Part shown: positions 62,424 to 64,000 of the stretch, piece by piece
Position numbering within the stretch: position 1 is the first letter of the stretch
Layout of the letters: each line of letters opens with the position of its first letter
NCBI GenBank assembly: GCA_943842245.1
Contig: CALTAJ010000002.1
Coordinates: 521,596-585,595, forward strand
Direction: 5' to 3'
Length of the DNA stretch: 64,000 nt
Origin: an uncultured Flavobacteriaceae bacterium
Lineage (GTDB): Bacteria > Bacteroidota > Bacteroidia > Flavobacteriales > Flavobacteriaceae
Notes under the pieces: model-generated
Told to the model about the DNA's origin: nothing
The model's input: the letters and a program-made list of their open reading frames with translations, nothing else
The model's database searches: none
Translations under genes and position numbers: made by a program

Positions 62424-62431
62424 CAAATGTA
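62424..62431 (-). promoter_or_regulatory. -7 promoter element before the 353-aa gene
   Basis: On the minus strand this reads TACATTTG, matching TAnnTTTG, 13 bases before ATG 62410. The rest of the 242-base divergent gap to uvrB is AT-rich, with no other recognised element. Confidence 0.45.
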
Positions 62432-62652
62432 CTTATCTTTTTTATAAAATAATAAAGCTATTAATAGTGGGAAAGGTTTTGTTAAATATAAAAATATAGT
62501 TGTTCTTAAATTTCAAATTATTTTATGATGGTTCATTATTTTACAATAAGTTTAGTGGTTTACTATTTAAAATGTATTTATAGAATTTCTTTTGATAAGT
62601 CTGTAATTACTACCATTGATAATTTGTATTTTTATAGCTTTTTAAAAATATA

Positions 62653-64000
62653 ATGAATTTTCGAATATTATCTGATTTTCATCCAACTGGCGACCAACCT
62701 CAGGCCATAAAAGAGATTGTTTCTCAATTCGAAAATAACGACTCTTTTGTGACCTTACAGGGTGTTACAGGATCTGGAAAGACCTTTACAATGGCAAATG
62801 CAGTTGAACAACTTCAACGTCCTACTTTGGTATTGGCTCATAATAAGACTTTAGCAGCACAACTTTATTCAGAATTCAAACAATTTTTCCCAAACAATGC
62901 TGTTGAGTATTTTGTCTCCTACTATGACTACTATCAGCCTGAAGCCTATATTCCAACATCGGGAACCTATATTGAAAAAGATCTTTCAATTAATGAAGAA
63001 ATTGAAAAACTTCGCCTTAGCACTACTTCCTCACTTCTTTCTGGAAGAAGAGACGTGTTGGTCGTGGCTTCAGTTTCTTGTTTATATGGTATTGGAAATC
63101 CAGCTGAATTTGAAAAAAACGTTATCGATCTAAATAAAAATCAAATAATTTCAAGGACTAGGCTAATGCACCATTTGGTACAGAGTTTATATTCGAGAAC
63201 TACAACTGAATTTGGGCGAGGAAATTTTAGAGTTTTAGGTGATATAATAGATATTTTCCCAGGTTATGCAGACATTGCTTATAAAATTCACTTCTTTGGA
63301 GATGAAATTGAATTAATTGAATCCTTTGACCCAATTAATAGTAAAAAAATTGAACAATATGAAAAAGTTAAAATTTATCCTGCAAACATATTTGTTACAT
63401 CACCTGATATCATCCAAAATGCAATTTTACAAATACAAGAGGATTTAGTTAAACAAGTAGATTATTTTAAAGAAGTAGGAAAGTTTCTAGAGGCCAAACG
63501 TCTAGAGGAAAGAACAGAATTTGATCTAGAGATGATTCGAGAGTTGGGATACTGTTCTGGTATTGAAAATTACTCCCGTTATTTGGATGGGCGTGCACCT
63601 GGAACCCGTCCATTTTGTTTATTAGACTATTTCCCTAAAGACTTTTTGATGATTGTTGATGAAAGTCATGTAACAATTTCGCAAGTGCATGCAATGTATG
63701 GGGGGGATCGTAGCAGAAAAGAAAATCTGGTAGAATATGGTTTTCGTTTACCTGCAGCTATGGACAATCGCCCTTTAAAATTTGAAGAGTTTGAGGCACT
63801 ACAAAATCAAGTACTGTATGTTAGTGCAACCCCTGCAGATTATGAATTGGAAAAAACAGAAGGTGTATTCGTAGAGCAAATTATTCGTCCAACAGGTTTA
63901 CTTGATCCTGTTATTGAAGTGCGTCCAAGTAAGGATCAGATTGATGACCTAATAGAAGAGATTCAGCAGCGTACAGAAAAAGACGAGCGTACATTAGTAA
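62653..64000 (+). CDS. uvrB: Excinuclease ABC subunit B, N-terminal part (cut by window edge)
   Basis: The ORF from ATG 62653 is open to the window end (449 residues), about two thirds of UvrB. It starts FHPTGDQPQAIKEI, with Walker A GVTGSGKTFTMA (about 40) and the beta-hairpin EYFVSYYDYYQPEAYIP (about 92). Next come CLYGIGNP, EERTEFDLEMIRELGYCSGIENYSRY (in parts) and Walker B MIVDESHVTI (about 335). YVSATPADYELE is also present. It verifies damage in nucleotide excision repair with UvrA and UvrC. Confidence 0.96.
   Translation, partial: MNFRILSDFHPTGDQPQAIKEIVSQFENNDSFVTLQGVTGSGKTFTMANAVEQLQRPTLVLAHNKTLAAQLYSEFKQFFPNNAVEYFVSYYDYYQPEAYIPTSGTYIEKDLSINEEIEKLRLSTTSSLLSGRRDVLVVASVSCLYGIGNPAEFEKNVIDLNKNQIISRTRLMHHLVQSLYSRTTTEFGRGNFRVLGDIIDIFPGYADIAYKIHFFGDEIELIESFDPINSKKIEQYEKVKIYPANIFVTSPDIIQNAILQIQEDLVKQVDYFKEVGKFLEAKRLEERTEFDLEMIRELGYCSGIENYSRYLDGRAPGTRPFCLLDYFPKDFLMIVDESHVTISQVHAMYGGDRSRKENLVEYGFRLPAAMDNRPLKFEEFEALQNQVLYVSATPADYELEKTEGVFVEQIIRPTGLLDPVIEVRPSKDQIDDLIEEIQQRTEKDERTLV

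Noticed and set aside
62897-63133. Plus-strand ORF of 78 codons inside uvrB
   Set aside because: Out-of-frame shadow of the strongly conserved UvrB sequence.

Overview
The window looks like a chromosomal segment of a marine member of the Flavobacteriaceae (phylum Bacteroidota). The DNA is very AT-rich. It carries the Bacteroidota -7 promoter element TAnnTTTG upstream of several genes and has few Shine-Dalgarno-like sites. Lineage-typical genes include GldI, DUF5683, DUF3810, DUF5606, the OstA-like protein, a long signal peptidase I, a TSP3-repeat OmpA protein and tandem DUF368 proteins. No phage, transposase, CRISPR array or rRNA was seen. Two proline tRNAs sit side by side at 21245-21414.

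Region 1 (1-15911) is the accessory, carbohydrate-related part and is mostly on the minus strand. It begins with a truncated SDR dehydrogenase, an altronate-dehydratase-family enzyme (UxaA type), a KDPG aldolase and a 2-keto-3-deoxygluconate kinase. Together these form the lower half of a uronate or aldonate pathway ending in pyruvate plus glyceraldehyde 3-phosphate. Next come a GMC flavoprotein with no signal peptide, its small subunit-3-like partner with a Tat-like leader, and an exported Gfo/Idh/MocA oxidoreductase. A TSP3/OmpA outer-membrane protein and an S10 carboxypeptidase follow on the plus strand. A second minus-strand group holds an exported xylose-isomerase-like TIM-barrel protein, GalE, a second exported Gfo/Idh/MocA protein, a PNPOx-like flavoprotein and a DUF3089 lipoprotein. 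GMC, Gfo/Idh/MocA and TIM-barrel families are those used elsewhere for 3-keto-sugar (O- and C-glycoside) chemistry. An envelope-located oxidation module is the best candidate for new biology here.

Region 2 (16003-23140) contains an unknown lipoprotein, a PlsC-like acyltransferase, a Nudix CoA pyrophosphatase whose start codon overlaps that of a divergent cyclophilin lipoprotein, and OxyR with both redox cysteines. A loose stretch (20045-21240) follows, with small ORFs, a probable truncated gene and a perfect 17-bp direct repeat just before the tRNA-Pro pair. A PQQ-type sugar dehydrogenase overlaps a cytochrome c gene.

Region 3 (23137-48674) is dense core genome: divIC/ftsB, parAB, DUF5683, dapB, lepB, wbqC-like; then on the minus strand an EEP phosphatase, two rhomboids, mutL, ribH and a TPR membrane protein; then recF, a lipoprotein, DUF721/DciA-like, ndk, nrnA-like, gldI, a cyclophilin-FKBP fusion, DUF3810, a SpoU methyltransferase, a frameshifted spoT/rel, fur, purA, an OstA-like protein and a class III aminotransferase.

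Region 4 (48773-64000) holds a TPR protein, two DUF368 transporters, aroE, a DUF349 protein with a 90-bp coding minisatellite, mazG, DUF5606, def, ruvX, dapD, a CCA-adding-type nucleotidyltransferase, ctaA, a pRiA4b ORF-3-like protein, an orphan 353-residue protein and the start of uvrB.

No clearly new defence or mobile system was found. The observations most worth checking are the spoT frameshift, the MutL lacking the endonuclease motifs, the very short leaders of recF, nrnA and fur, and the exported sugar-oxidation group.
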